The translations under genes and the position numbers were made by a program. A DNA stretch of 64,000 bases, from NCBI GenBank assembly GCA_017461235.1, contig JAFTYU010000042.1:62001-126000 (forward strand), given 5' to 3'. Position 1 is the first letter of the stretch, and each line of letters opens with the position of its first letter. Source of the DNA: Clostridia bacterium (lineage in GTDB: Bacteria; Bacillota; Clostridia; Oscillospirales; Acutalibacteraceae). The notes under the pieces are model-generated. The model saw only the letters and a list, made by a program, of their open reading frames with translations. It did not search any database and was not told the origin of the DNA. Positions 33,884 through 43,294 of this stretch are shown here, piece by piece.

Positions 33884-35716
33884 ATGCAAAACAGAAGAAA
33901 ACGCAGATTTTTTACTGTCCTGATTATGTGCATATTTATGTTCACCGTTGGTACAATCTGTTCCTTCGCAGGTAACGATGCTCCTGCCGCAGACGTTGCA
34001 CCCGTTGAAGCCGCCGCACAGTCAGACGCAAACTTCACCGTAGTTTACGATGCGGAAGACCCGGAGGGTACTGTTGAATACGATTTGACAGACCACGACT
34101 CCGCTCTTGCTTACGTTGAAAAATACGCAGACAACCTCGAAGCAGATAAAGAAAATTTTGAAGCTCACACAGATGCTGCTATCAAAAAAGTTCGCGAAAC
34201 TATTCCTACATATGCAACCTTCGCGGCTCTCCTTGCTCCCATTATCGCTATCGTGTTGGCTCTTATAACTAAAGAGGTTTATTCTTCTCTTGTTATCGGT
34301 ATAATCGTTGGCGGTGCTATTTATGCCGGCGGTAATTTTGAAGGCACACTCGTTCACGTTGTACAGGACGGCTTTATTGCAAACGTTGCCGATTCATACA
34401 ATATGGGTATTCTTTTATTCCTCATTCTTTTAGGCGCACTTGTTGCTATGATGAATAAGGCAGGCGGTTCAGCCGCTTTCGGCAGATGGGCTGCTTCACA
34501 CATCAAATCAAGAGTCGGTGCACAGCTTGCAACAGTCGCTCTCGGCGTACTTATTTTTATTGATGACTATTTCAACTGCCTTACAGTTGGTTCGGTTATG
34601 CGCCCTGTTACAGACTCTAACAAAATATCACGTGCTAAACTTTCATACCTTATTGATGCCACAGCCGCACCTGTTTGTATTATTGCCCCAATTTCATCCT
34701 GGGCAGCAGCAGTTGCAGGTTTTGCAAGAGGCGCAGGTGCAGACAGCGGTATCAGCTTGTTTATCCAGGCTATCCCCTACAACTTCTACGCACTTCTTAC
34801 AATTGTAATGATGATTTTCCTTGCTGTCACGGGTCTCAACTACGGTTCTATGAAAAAGCATGAGGAAAATGCAGAGAAAAACGGCGATCTTTTCACAAGT
34901 GGTACAAAACAGGCTATTGAAGAAATGACCGTTAATGAAAAGGGCAAGGTTATTGATCTCGTTCTTCCCATTATTGTACTAATTATCAGCTGTGTTGTCG
35001 GTATGATTTATTCAGGCGGATTCTTCAGCGGTGAAAGCTTTATTGATGCATTCTCAAACAGCGATGCTTCCGTAGGTCTTGCTCTCGGCGCATTTGTATC
35101 TGTAATCATTACTATAATTTATTTCCTTATAAGACGTGTTCTTAAATTTAAGGAAATTATGGAATGTGTACCCGAAGGCTTCAAAGCAATGGTTCCTGCT
35201 ATTATGATTCTTGCTTGTGCATGGACTCTCAAGGCTATGACCGACTCTCTCGGTGCAAAAATCTTTATTTCACAGCTTATTGAAGGCAGTGCAGGCACAT
35301 TCCAGGCATTCCTTCCTGCTATTATCTTCCTTATTGCTGTCGGTCTTTCCTTCGCAACAGGTACATCATGGGGTACATTCGGTATTCTTATCCCCATCGT
35401 GCTCAGCGTATTTACTGCTGATAATCCCCTTACAATCGTTTCTATCTCTGCTTGTATGGCAGGTGCAGTTTGCGGCGACCACTGCTCACCCATTTCCGAT
35501 ACTACGATTATGGCATCTGCAGGCGCACAGTGCGACCACCTGAACCATGTTTCCACACAGCTTCCCTATGCAATGACCGTTGCTGGTGTTTCCGCAGTAA
35601 GCTACGTTATAGCAGGCTTCATTCCCAACTGGATAATTGCACTTCCCATAGCACTCGTTCTTATGATTGGTACTCTGGTAATTATCAAGCTTGTTACAAA
35701 AAAGAAAAAAGCATAA
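33884..35716 (+). CDS. NhaC-family Na+/H+ antiporter
   Basis: A 610-residue carrier of the NhaC/ArsB-like fold. It opens with a signal-like helix (VLIMCIFMFTVGTICSFAG), a long acidic outside segment (about residues 30-105), then about ten helices. Hallmarks: GALVAMMNKAGGSAAFGRW, the IDDYFNCLTVGSVMRP motif and SWGTFGILIP, CGDHCSPISDTTIMAS near the end. The family exchanges sodium for protons or, in some members, dicarboxylic acids such as malate/lactate. The long N-terminal outer domain is an addition to the standard length (about 460). ATG 33884 with AGGAAAAGG at nine-base spacing. Confidence 0.88.
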   Translation: MQNRRKRRFFTVLIMCIFMFTVGTICSFAGNDAPAADVAPVEAAAQSDANFTVVYDAEDPEGTVEYDLTDHDSALAYVEKYADNLEADKENFEAHTDAAIKKVRETIPTYATFAALLAPIIAIVLALITKEVYSSLVIGIIVGGAIYAGGNFEGTLVHVVQDGFIANVADSYNMGILLFLILLGALVAMMNKAGGSAAFGRWAASHIKSRVGAQLATVALGVLIFIDDYFNCLTVGSVMRPVTDSNKISRAKLSYLIDATAAPVCIIAPISSWAAAVAGFARGAGADSGISLFIQAIPYNFYALLTIVMMIFLAVTGLNYGSMKKHEENAEKNGDLFTSGTKQAIEEMTVNEKGKVIDLVLPIIVLIISCVVGMIYSGGFFSGESFIDAFSNSDASVGLALGAFVSVIITIIYFLIRRVLKFKEIMECVPEGFKAMVPAIMILACAWTLKAMTDSLGAKIFISQLIEGSAGTFQAFLPAIIFLIAVGLSFATGTSWGTFGILIPIVLSVFTADNPLTIVSISACMAGAVCGDHCSPISDTTIMASAGAQCDHLNHVSTQLPYAMTVAGVSAVSYVIAGFIPNWIIALPIALVLMIGTLVIIKLVTKKKKA

Positions 35717-35721
35717 AATGC

Positions 35722-35757
35722 AAAACCGCTTGACCGAAAGGTCAGGCGGTTTTTAAT
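35722..35757 (+). terminator. Terminator after nhaC
   Basis: Stem AAAACCGCTTGACC, loop GAAA, GGTCAGGCGGTTTT followed by T. Confidence 0.88.
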
Positions 35758-35873
35758 TTTTAAATCAATGGGCACAAGCATAAAACGTGAACTGCCCCGG
35801 GACACGGGCTTGCTCGTGCCGCGTTGTTTATTACGATTTGTTTGTGTTGCGGTAAATCCTATGAATATGCAAT

Positions 35874-35902
35874 TTGCCATTTATTCTTTTATATGATATA
35901 AT
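35874..35902 (+). promoter_or_regulatory. Promoter of the yitT-like gene
   Basis: TTGCCA, 17-base spacer, TATAAT with TGA extension, 31 bases before the ATG at 35934. Confidence 0.7.
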
Positions 35903-35933
35903 AATTACACATAATAAATATACGGAGAATGAT

Positions 35934-36845
35934 ATGAACGAATCACGCAAGAAAAAAATACTTGATAATATAAAAAAATTTAAGCTACGTAATTTTTTAA
36001 TGCTTACGGTTGCAGGGCTTGTTAATTCCATCGGCGTAACTATGTTTTTAAACCCGGTTAAATTATACGACAGCGGCATTTCAGGTACATCTATGTTATT
36101 GGCACAGGTAACACCGGAATATCTGACCTTGTCTGTTTTTTTGCTGATACTTAATATCCCCTTGTTTATATACGGTCTTAAAAAACAGGGCGTGCATTTT
36201 ACGGTGTATGCTATATATACCGTTGCAATGTACTCGTTATTTGCCTGGCTTATTACAGACGTTTTGCCTATTGACGTTAACCTTGCTTCACCACTTGCAG
36301 GTAAGGATTTGCTTTTATGCTCCTTATTCGGCGGTATGATTTCGGGTATCGGCAGCGGTCTTGCAATACGCTTCGGCGGAGCAATGGACGGCATAGAAGT
36401 TATGGCGGTTGTTTTCGCTAAAAAAATAGGCATTACCGTGGGCACGTTTGTAATGGTTTATAACGTTATTTTATATGTTGTTTGCGGAATTATCATCAAA
36501 AGCTGGACTTTGCCGCTGTATTCTATTATTGCATACGCGGCGGCACTTAAAACCGTTGACTTTATTGTAGAAGGCTTTGACAGGTCAAAATGCGCTATGA
36601 TTGTAACAACAATGCCCGAGGATATCTGTTATATTCTCTCAGAGGTTTTTGAAACAGGTTCAACCAAAATAGAAGTCCGTGGCGGATATTCAAATAAATC
36701 TAAAACTATGGTTTACTTCATTGTTAACCGTTTTCAGGTTGCAAAACTCAAAGAAATTGTACACGAGGTTGACCCACACGCATATATAACAATAAGTGAA
36801 GTCGCCGACGTATTCACTTCAGAGCTTCAGAATAAAAAAGATTAA
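35934..36845 (+). CDS. YitT-family membrane protein (DUF2179 C-terminus)
   Basis: A 303-residue protein with five to six helices in the first 210 residues (FLMLTVAGLVNSIGVTMFLNPVKLYDSGISG is the family opening, seen here in pieces, and GGAMDGIEVMAV the inner loop), then a cytoplasmic DUF2179 domain with AMIVTTMPEDICYILSEV and GGYSNKSKTMVYFIVNR. The family is wide-spread in Firmicutes and has no settled function. ATG 35934 with CGGAGAA. It has its own promoter and ends at a hairpin shared with the convergent isomerase gene. Confidence 0.9.
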   Translation: MNESRKKKILDNIKKFKLRNFLMLTVAGLVNSIGVTMFLNPVKLYDSGISGTSMLLAQVTPEYLTLSVFLLILNIPLFIYGLKKQGVHFTVYAIYTVAMYSLFAWLITDVLPIDVNLASPLAGKDLLLCSLFGGMISGIGSGLAIRFGGAMDGIEVMAVVFAKKIGITVGTFVMVYNVILYVVCGIIIKSWTLPLYSIIAYAAALKTVDFIVEGFDRSKCAMIVTTMPEDICYILSEVFETGSTKIEVRGGYSNKSKTMVYFIVNRFQVAKLKEIVHEVDPHAYITISEVADVFTSELQNKKD

Positions 36846-36886
36846 AAAAAGCGGCTGTAAAAAACGAAGGTTTTTTACAGCCATTT
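36846..36886. terminator. Terminator between the yitT-like and isomerase genes
   Basis: Stem GGCTGTAAAAAAC/GTTTTTTACAGCC, loop GAAG. The T-run (seven T) lies on the minus-strand side, so it serves mainly the isomerase gene. Confidence 0.82.
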
Positions 36887-36890
36887 CTGA

Positions 36891-37736
36891 TTATTTCATT
36901 GTATTTTTAAGAAATTCAACTGCAGCTCTGATATCCTTTGCGGGGTCATCGCCAACTTCACGCTCAATGGTAAGGAAACCGTTGTAACCGATTTCTTCAA
37001 GAGCATTAAGGTATTCGGGGAAAGGAACGCTACCTTCACCGAGCGGTACTTCAATGAATGAATCGTCAGTAACAATAACGTCCTTTTTAATGCCGTAAAC
37101 GATTTCGGGATCTCTGTAGAAAATCTGTTTACCGTCCTTTGCATGGGTGTGAACAATGTACTTTTTAAGGTTATGTACTGCTGTTACAGGGTTATCACCT
37201 GTTACCATAACAAGGTTTGCAGGGTCAAGGTTTACACCAACGCCTGTTGAATCAAGACTGTCAAGGAAGCCCTTAAGCACTGCGCTTGTTTCGGGACCTG
37301 TTTCAACTGCAAAATGCGCATCAATTGAGTCTGCGTATTCAGCAAGCTCACGGCATGCCTCCTGCATAATTTTGTATCTGTCGTGATTGGGATCGGAAGG
37401 AACAACACCGATGTGTGTTGTAACAATATCAGTTTCAAGCTCTTTTGCAAGGTCAAGAATTCTCTTTGATTTTTCAACTCGCTCCTTGTTAAGGTCCTTG
37501 TGGATAAATCCGCCACCGCCTAAATCACCGCAAAGAGCAGAAATAACAAGACCGTTTGATTTAACAAGGTCAAGAAATTCCTTTCTTTTTGCGCCTACAA
37601 GATTCTCCGGTGCCATTTCGCCGCTTGTTGCGTACACCTGAATACCTTGTGCGCCGCATTCCGCCGCTTTTTTAACGGATGTCGGAATATCTGTTCTGAA
37701 GCTGTTGATAATTATGCCGATAGGAAACTGTTTCAT
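36891..37736 (-). CDS. Sugar phosphate isomerase/epimerase family TIM-barrel protein
   Basis: A 281-residue protein of the AP-endonuclease-2 TIM-barrel superfamily. GAQGIQVYATSGEMAPENL, VISALCGDLGGGGFIH, DIVTTHIGVVP, HFAVETGPE and VGVNLDPANLVM give the expected strand ends, with the metal ligands Glu, Asp, His (IVHTHAKDG) and Glu (FLTIEREVG). Members isomerise or epimerise keto-sugars or inositol derivatives; the substrate is not predictable. I start at ATG 37736 (CGAGG site); upstream ATG 37745 is too near that site. Confidence 0.82.
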   Translation of the reverse strand: MKQFPIGIIINSFRTDIPTSVKKAAECGAQGIQVYATSGEMAPENLVGAKRKEFLDLVKSNGLVISALCGDLGGGGFIHKDLNKERVEKSKRILDLAKELETDIVTTHIGVVPSDPNHDRYKIMQEACRELAEYADSIDAHFAVETGPETSAVLKGFLDSLDSTGVGVNLDPANLVMVTGDNPVTAVHNLKKYIVHTHAKDGKQIFYRDPEIVYGIKKDVIVTDDSFIEVPLGEGSVPFPEYLNALEEIGYNGFLTIEREVGDDPAKDIRAAVEFLKNTMK

Positions 37737-37785
37737 AATAACCATACCTCGATTATTTAATATTTTCAGATTCATAAGAATCTTA

Positions 37786-39066
37786 TTAACTATTTTTTTT
37801 GCCTTTAATTTTATCCCAATATTCTTTTGCAGCCTGCTCCTGCTTGTTATCGCCGTAAAAATAATATTGCTTATCCTTAAGTGCATCAGGCAGATACTGC
37901 TGCTCTACCCATCTGTTGGGGAAAGCGTGGGGATACAAGTAAAACTGACCTTTTACTGCCGCATCGTCGCCGTCATAGTGCTTATTTTGCAATTGACGGG
38001 GTATAGGACCGCTTTTACCGTTTTTAAGGTCTTCCATAGCCGCGTTAATGGCATCGTGGCCTGTATTTGATTTTGGGGAATTACAGACCAATATAACTGC
38101 ATCTGCAAGGGGAAGCCTTGCTTCGGGCATACCTACTTGTAATGCTATGTCCGTGGCAGCTTTTACAATGGGCATAATCATAGGGTATGCAAGACCGACA
38201 TCTTCAGCAGCACATACGAGCAATCTGCGTATTGCCGAAGTCATATCACCCGCTTCAAGAAGTCTTCCGAGATAATGTATTGCCGCGTCAGGGTCACTGC
38301 CGCGCATTGATTTCTGGAATGCTGATAAAATGTCATAATGTTCATCACCTTCACGGTCATAACGCATAGCACTTTTTTGTGTAAGCGAAACGGCACTGTT
38401 GAGAGTGATGACTCTTTTTTCGTTTTTTTCAGGCTTTTTAGCGGCTAAAACGCACAATTCAACTGCATTCAGGGATTTTCGCACATCACCGCCGCAAGCG
38501 TTTGCAATGTGCTTTGTAACTCCTTCTTCCACATGAAAAGCTTCATTTTTTTCTTCTTCAAGAAACTTAAAACCTCTGATAACCGCATTTTCCACATCTT
38601 CGGGCGTAACGTATTTGAATTCAAACACCGATGAACGGCTCAGAATGGCACTGTAAACGTAAAAATAGGGGTTTTCCGTGGTAGATGCAATAAGAGTAAT
38701 GGAACCGTCTTCTATGTACTCTAAAAGAGTCTGCTGTTGCTTTTTATTAAAATACTGAATCTCATCAAGATACAAAAGAATACCGTTTGGAGCGGTAAAT
38801 GAGTTAAGGTCATTTACAATATCCCTGATATCCTGGGTTCCTGCAGTAGTACAATTTAATTTTCTTAAAGTTCTGTCTGTTTTTTTGGCTATCATACGGG
38901 CAAGGGTTGTTTTACCCGTACCCGAAGGGCCGTAAAATATCATATTCGGAAGCTCGCCCGACTCGATGATATTCCTTAAAGGCATCCCTTCACCTACAAG
39001 GTGTCTCTGCCCGACTATATCATCAATTGTCTGTGGACGGATTCTGTCTGCAAGGGGTGTATGCAT
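37786..39066 (-). CDS. rarA: Replication-associated recombination protein RarA/MgsA
   Basis: A 426-residue AAA+ ATPase that works at stalled forks with SSB and RecA. PLADRIRPQTIDDIVGQRHL is the family start; Walker A FYGPSGTGKTTLA, Walker B LLYLDEIQYFNKKQQ, sensor IASTTENPYF and the arginine-finger SRSSVFEF follow. The C-terminal helical tetramer domain ends with a GIPRQLQNKHYDG-like IPRQLQNKHYDGDDAA and the YLYPHAFPNRWVEQQYLP motif. Normal length. It starts four bases after the stop of the RING-like gene and is likely co-transcribed with it. Confidence 0.96.
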   Translation of the reverse strand: MHTPLADRIRPQTIDDIVGQRHLVGEGMPLRNIIESGELPNMIFYGPSGTGKTTLARMIAKKTDRTLRKLNCTTAGTQDIRDIVNDLNSFTAPNGILLYLDEIQYFNKKQQQTLLEYIEDGSITLIASTTENPYFYVYSAILSRSSVFEFKYVTPEDVENAVIRGFKFLEEEKNEAFHVEEGVTKHIANACGGDVRKSLNAVELCVLAAKKPEKNEKRVITLNSAVSLTQKSAMRYDREGDEHYDILSAFQKSMRGSDPDAAIHYLGRLLEAGDMTSAIRRLLVCAAEDVGLAYPMIMPIVKAATDIALQVGMPEARLPLADAVILVCNSPKSNTGHDAINAAMEDLKNGKSGPIPRQLQNKHYDGDDAAVKGQFYLYPHAFPNRWVEQQYLPDALKDKQYYFYGDNKQEQAAKEYWDKIKGKKNS

Positions 39067-39070
39067 TATA

Positions 39071-40006
39071 TCACCTTAACATCATTAATTCAAAAATACC
39101 TGCTATGGCGGCTAAAACCATCGGGAAAGTGCCGTATTTCTTATAAAGATATACTTTTAATTTATCCGCCTCAAGGCCCTTCTTTTCAGCCTTATCTATA
39201 TTCTTACGAAGTTTTTTAAGATATATTTTGTTACCGAAAATACATAATCCGAATTTAGGAACAAGCCGTACCGCATAGGAGAGAACGATCAAATAAACCG
39301 GATAAGTCATACTCTCACTTACGACTATAAGATTTTTTTGAGCATCGGTTAAATAATCAATGTCTTCCTCATAAAGAAACTGAAAATCTGTATATAATTC
39401 AGGATTTTCCTGAAGCTCTTCATAGCATTTATTTACTGCATCCACAACCTCGGTGTTCGAATAGACATTGTAAAAGCTTAATCCGAAAAACAAAAGATAT
39501 CCTGCAAAAATTACGGCTGATATTTTATACATTTTACGGTATAAGGACCAGGCAAAAGGAATAAAAAAAGCAATGATATTCAATGAAATTCCTTTATTGA
39601 GAGAGCTCATAACCGTAAATCTCGGGATGTAGTAATTCTGATTTTTGCCTACTGCCGCCTCAAAAAGATTAGCGTGCTTTCCTTCAATTAAATGGTTTGA
39701 TGCAGGGTCTATTCTTATAAAATCGGGAAGACCTTTTTCTCTGACATTGGAGGGCTTCTCTTGATTTTTTTCAAAATTATTTTCTTCTACGGGGTCAAAT
39801 ATTTCAGGCTTTACTTCACTTTCAGGATTTTTATAACCTTCTGCTGAAATACTGTCAGAACCGTGCATATTTTCATTAAAACATTTACCGATTTTTTTAT
39901 AACATTCCCTATGATGTGGCGTACCGCAGTCAGGGCAGACCACTACATCATCATTCTCGGTAAAATTACTGTTACAAACAGGGCAATGAAATTTAGTAAA
40001 ATCCAT
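39071..40006 (-). CDS. Prokaryotic RING-like zinc-finger membrane protein
   Basis: A 311-residue protein. The first 45 residues form a RING/LIM-like zinc site, FHCPVCNSNFTEND then VVCPDCGTPHHRECYKKIGKC: Cys8, 11, 24, 27, His31/32, Cys35 and Cys42. A charged linker leads to three or four helices (LNIIAFFIPFAWSLY, AVIFAGYLLFFGLSFY, MTYPVYLIVLSYAV and a C-terminal FPMVLAAIAGIFELMML), like DUF2628-type proteins. Zinc fingers of this type occur in bacteria without a proven ubiquitin-like role. It stands back-to-back with dnaA and in front of rarA. Function unknown. Confidence 0.75.
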   Translation of the reverse strand: MDFTKFHCPVCNSNFTENDDVVVCPDCGTPHHRECYKKIGKCFNENMHGSDSISAEGYKNPESEVKPEIFDPVEENNFEKNQEKPSNVREKGLPDFIRIDPASNHLIEGKHANLFEAAVGKNQNYYIPRFTVMSSLNKGISLNIIAFFIPFAWSLYRKMYKISAVIFAGYLLFFGLSFYNVYSNTEVVDAVNKCYEELQENPELYTDFQFLYEEDIDYLTDAQKNLIVVSESMTYPVYLIVLSYAVRLVPKFGLCIFGNKIYLKKLRKNIDKAEKKGLEADKLKVYLYKKYGTFPMVLAAIAGIFELMMLR

Positions 40007-40170
40007 TTTTTCTCTCTTTTCTTTAAAACAAAAAGTTAAAATTCCTTTATAAAAAAGGATATCACAATACAGTATAAATTTTACATTATGTGTATATAAA
40101 AAGCAATACGAAAAATCATTAATTTTTTGAAAATTTTGAACATTTTTTGTCAGTTATTTAGTTATTTAGG

Positions 40171-40199
40171 TTGAAATAGAAATACTTGTGTGTTATAAT
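40171..40199 (+). promoter_or_regulatory. dnaA promoter
   Basis: TTGAAA, 17-base spacer, TATAAT with an extended TGT. It gives a leader of about 55 bases before TTG 40262. The 255-base gap (40007-40261) is very AT-rich and otherwise holds one near-match DnaA box (TGTGTATAT). Confidence 0.75.
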
Positions 40200-40261
40200 T
40201 TAATGGAATATATATAGTTTATTTTATATACATATTAATGTAAAATTTTGGGGTGACTTTA

Positions 40262-41617
40262 TTGGATAATATTTATGAACTGTGGGCGGCGGTTTTACAG
40301 GAGCTCACAGGCCAGGTTTCAACGGCAGTTATGTCTACGTGGATAAAAACTCTCGTACCTGTTTCCTTCGATGATGACTGTCTTGTACTTGAAACTTCAT
40401 CCGATTTTAAAAAGAACATTATAGACAGGCGTTTTACACAGGATATTAAAAAAGCAACTGAAAATATTCTCGGTTTTGATATCACCGTTAAAATTGTTGT
40501 TGATGAGCAGGTTAGCCGTATTCAGGAAAAAACGGCACAGGATGCATCTTCTTCCCCTGTTCAGACACCTGTTGGCAGAGAAATTGATGCGAAAAATTTT
40601 GAACCGACTTTCAGTAACTTCATCGTTGGCTCAACTAACCAGTTTGCTTACGTTGCGGCTGTTGCCGTTACAAATAATCCGGGCAGCGTACATAACCCTT
40701 TATTTATTTACGGTGAATCCGGTCTTGGTAAAACTCACCTTTTAAAAGCAATCCGTGCCGAGCTTAAAAGAACAAGACCCAATATGAATATTCTTTACAC
40801 AAGCGGTGAAAATTTCCTTAATGAAATGATTAACCATATGGGTGAAAAGAATATGGGCGAATTTCATAACAAATATCGCAACGCAGATATACTTCTTATG
40901 GACGATATTCAGTTCATCGGCAAAACCAGCGTTGCGCAGGAAGAATTTTTCTACACCTTCGAGGCTCTTATCAATCAGGGTAAACAAATAGTTCTCACAT
41001 CTGACCGTCCCCCTAAGGATATACCTACCCTGGAAGAGAGACTCAGGAGCAGATTCGTTCAGGGTCTTCTTGCAGATATTCAACCACCTATGCTTGAAAC
41101 AAGAATTGCAATTATTCGCCGTAAAGCACAGGCATTTGAAATGAATATTCCGGATGATGTTATTGAATTTATCGCAGAACGTCTTAAAAATAACGTCAGA
41201 CAGATTGAGGGTGTAGTGAACAAAATGTATGCCGTTTATTCCATTGACGGCAACTCACCTACAATCGGTGTTGCAAACGATATTATAAAAGACATCATTT
41301 ACTACGCTCAACCTACCGAGGTTACCATAAATAATATCATTGATAAAGTGGCAACATCCTTTGGTGTTTCACCCGAAGATATCCGTTCTGAAAAGAAAAA
41401 GGCGGAAATATCAAATGCCAGACAGTTTGCAATGTATATTATGCGTGAGGTTACAAACCTTACTTATGAAGAAATCGGTGCACAGTTCGGCGGTAAAAAG
41501 CACTCAACGGTTATTTATTCAATAGAAGCTTCCGAAAGTAAAATGGAGGACAACCCCCAGCTTAAAACAACCGTCTATGACATAATGAAAAGCATCAAGG
41601 ACGAAAGAAATGAATAA
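40262..41617 (+). CDS. dnaA: Chromosomal replication initiator DnaA
   Basis: A 451-residue AAA+ initiator. Domain I (ELWAAVLQELTGQVSTAVM), a short linker, domain III with Walker A YGESGLGKTHLL, Walker B LLMDDIQFIGKTS, sensor VLTSDRPPKDI and the Arg finger box RLRSRF, and domain IV with the DnaA signature FGGKKHSTVIYSI. It binds DnaA boxes and opens the origin. I start at TTG 40262 (GGGGTGA site, five-base spacing); the GTG at 40253 lies inside that site. Followed by the DnaA-box cluster of the likely oriC. Confidence 0.98.
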   Translation: MDNIYELWAAVLQELTGQVSTAVMSTWIKTLVPVSFDDDCLVLETSSDFKKNIIDRRFTQDIKKATENILGFDITVKIVVDEQVSRIQEKTAQDASSSPVQTPVGREIDAKNFEPTFSNFIVGSTNQFAYVAAVAVTNNPGSVHNPLFIYGESGLGKTHLLKAIRAELKRTRPNMNILYTSGENFLNEMINHMGEKNMGEFHNKYRNADILLMDDIQFIGKTSVAQEEFFYTFEALINQGKQIVLTSDRPPKDIPTLEERLRSRFVQGLLADIQPPMLETRIAIIRRKAQAFEMNIPDDVIEFIAERLKNNVRQIEGVVNKMYAVYSIDGNSPTIGVANDIIKDIIYYAQPTEVTINNIIDKVATSFGVSPEDIRSEKKKAEISNARQFAMYIMREVTNLTYEEIGAQFGGKKHSTVIYSIEASESKMEDNPQLKTTVYDIMKSIKDERNE

Positions 41618-41872
41618 AAATTAACCCGGACTTATGAACAATTTAAACACCTATGTTCAAAAAGTTATGAACATTATAAACACTGCCGTAATAAAGACAA
41701 ATTTTACTGACATTAACAAACATTTTTCCTACACTTACAAAAAATGCCTTAAAGCCTGTAAAATATAGCCTTACGGACGTTCCTGACATTTGAACAGACA
41801 CTACTAATACTACTGTTTAATATATTATTTTTGACATAAAAAATCATTTTATTCTCAATTGGAGGTTAAATT
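41618..41872. other. Probable oriC (dnaA-dnaN intergenic region)
   Basis: A 255-base AT-rich gap. It carries TTATGAACA at 41632-41640 and 41665-41673, TTATAAACA at 41674-41682 directly abutting, and TGTTCAAAA (reverse, 41654-41662). These fit TTATNNACA-type DnaA boxes. An AT-rich stretch (about 41690-41860) follows and could be the unwinding region. The position matches oriC of other Firmicutes. Confidence 0.75.
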
Positions 41873-42988
41873 ATGAAATTTACCTGTAACACATCAGTTT
41901 TAGCTGAAGCTTGTAACATCGTCCAGAGAGGCGTTCCCCAGAAAAGTACAATCCCTGCAACCGAAGGTATTTTTATGCAGGCTAAAAATTCAAGACTTAC
42001 TCTTACAGGCTATGATCTTGAAGTAGGTATTACAACATCAATCGAATGCTCGGCAGAATCAGAAGGAAGCATCGTTCTTAACGCAAGACTTCTCTGTGAT
42101 ATTTTAAGAAGATTACCTGCATCTGCTGTTACTATCAACGTTGATGCTCATAATCTCTGCAAAATCAAATCAGGCGAAGCAGAGTTTTCTCTTGTAGGTA
42201 TTCCTGCAAATGATTATCCGGAACTTCCTACAGTTTCAGGCGGTCTACCCTTCGCAATCAAACAGAATGTTTTACGCGATATGGTTAAACAGACAATCTT
42301 TGCCGTTGCAGTACAGGATATCAAACCTGTTCATAAAGGTATTAAATTTGAAGTTGAAAACAATAATTTAAGACTTATTTCCTGTGACGGTTTCCGTCTG
42401 GCAATAAGAAATGAAATAATTGAATATGCAGGCGACGATATGACATTTGTTGTACCTGCAAAAACTCTTTCAGAAGTTGTTAAGCTTGCAGATAATGATG
42501 ACGAAAACGTTACATTCTCAATCGGTAAAAAATTCATCTTGTTTGAAATCGGCAATTACAGAATAATTTCAAGACTTTTAGAAGGCGAATTTTTTAATTA
42601 CAAAAATGCAATTCCCGCACAGAGCTCAACAAAGGCAAGAGTAAATCTTAAGCTTATTCTCGACAGCGTTGAAAGAACTTCACTTCTTATTACAAGTAAA
42701 ATAAAGAGCCCAATCCGTTGCGTTTTTGATGAAAATACAATCAAAATTTCCAGTGCAACATCTCTCGGTGCAGCAAATGATAAAATTCCTGCGGCAATTG
42801 AAGGAAAACGTGTAGAAATCGGCTTCAACAATACTTATCTAACAGACTGCTTAAGAACAGTTGATGCAGATGAAGTAAATATTGAACTTTCAAGCCCCGT
42901 TTCTCCTATTATTATTAAACCCATTGAAGGCGACAGCTTTATTTTCCTTATCATTCCTATGAGATTGAAAAATGAAAATATCAGCTGA
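41873..42988 (+). CDS. dnaN: DNA polymerase III beta clamp
   Basis: A 371-residue sliding clamp with three repeats. It begins MKFTCNTSVLAEACNIVQRGVP; LTGYDLEVGITTSI, the central ISCDGFRLAIRNE and the C-terminal SPIIIKPIEGDSFIFLIIPMRL (in pieces SPVSPIIIKPIEG and LIIPMRL) are the family's hallmarks. It holds the polymerase to DNA. ATG behind GGAGG. Follows the oriC gap, as in most Firmicutes. Confidence 0.98.
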   Translation: MKFTCNTSVLAEACNIVQRGVPQKSTIPATEGIFMQAKNSRLTLTGYDLEVGITTSIECSAESEGSIVLNARLLCDILRRLPASAVTINVDAHNLCKIKSGEAEFSLVGIPANDYPELPTVSGGLPFAIKQNVLRDMVKQTIFAVAVQDIKPVHKGIKFEVENNNLRLISCDGFRLAIRNEIIEYAGDDMTFVVPAKTLSEVVKLADNDDENVTFSIGKKFILFEIGNYRIISRLLEGEFFNYKNAIPAQSSTKARVNLKLILDSVERTSLLITSKIKSPIRCVFDENTIKISSATSLGAANDKIPAAIEGKRVEIGFNNTYLTDCLRTVDADEVNIELSSPVSPIIIKPIEGDSFIFLIIPMRLKNENIS

Positions 42989-43029
42989 TAAAAGTATTCT
43001 ACAAAATATTTAAGATTGTTTAAAAAATT

Positions 43030-43269
43030 ATGAGAATAAGAGTAAAACCTGTTCAGAAAGAACATAAAGAATTTGTTTTAAAAGGCGATTATATAAGACT
43101 TGATGACCTTTTAAAAAATGTAAGTGTTGTAAACACAGGCGGTCATGCCAAAATAGTTATTCAGGAAGGCGAAGTCAAGGTTAACGGCGAAATCTGCACT
43201 ATGCGTGGAAAAAAATTACGCCGCGGTGACAATGCCGAATATGAAAGAATAATATACGATGTAGTATAA
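43030..43269 (+). CDS. S4-domain RNA-binding protein (YaaA/RlbA family)
   Basis: A 79-residue protein with one S4 fold: FVLKGDYIRLDDLLKNV, then IQEGEVKVNGEICTMRGKK, the RNA-binding loop RRGD. This small protein is found between dnaN and recF in Firmicutes and in Bacillus is linked to ribosome assembly. The ribosome site before ATG 43030 is weak. Confidence 0.92.
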   Translation: MRIRVKPVQKEHKEFVLKGDYIRLDDLLKNVSVVNTGGHAKIVIQEGEVKVNGEICTMRGKKLRRGDNAEYERIIYDVV

Positions 43270-43294
43270 TTTACCGTAATTCACGGAGGAAAAT

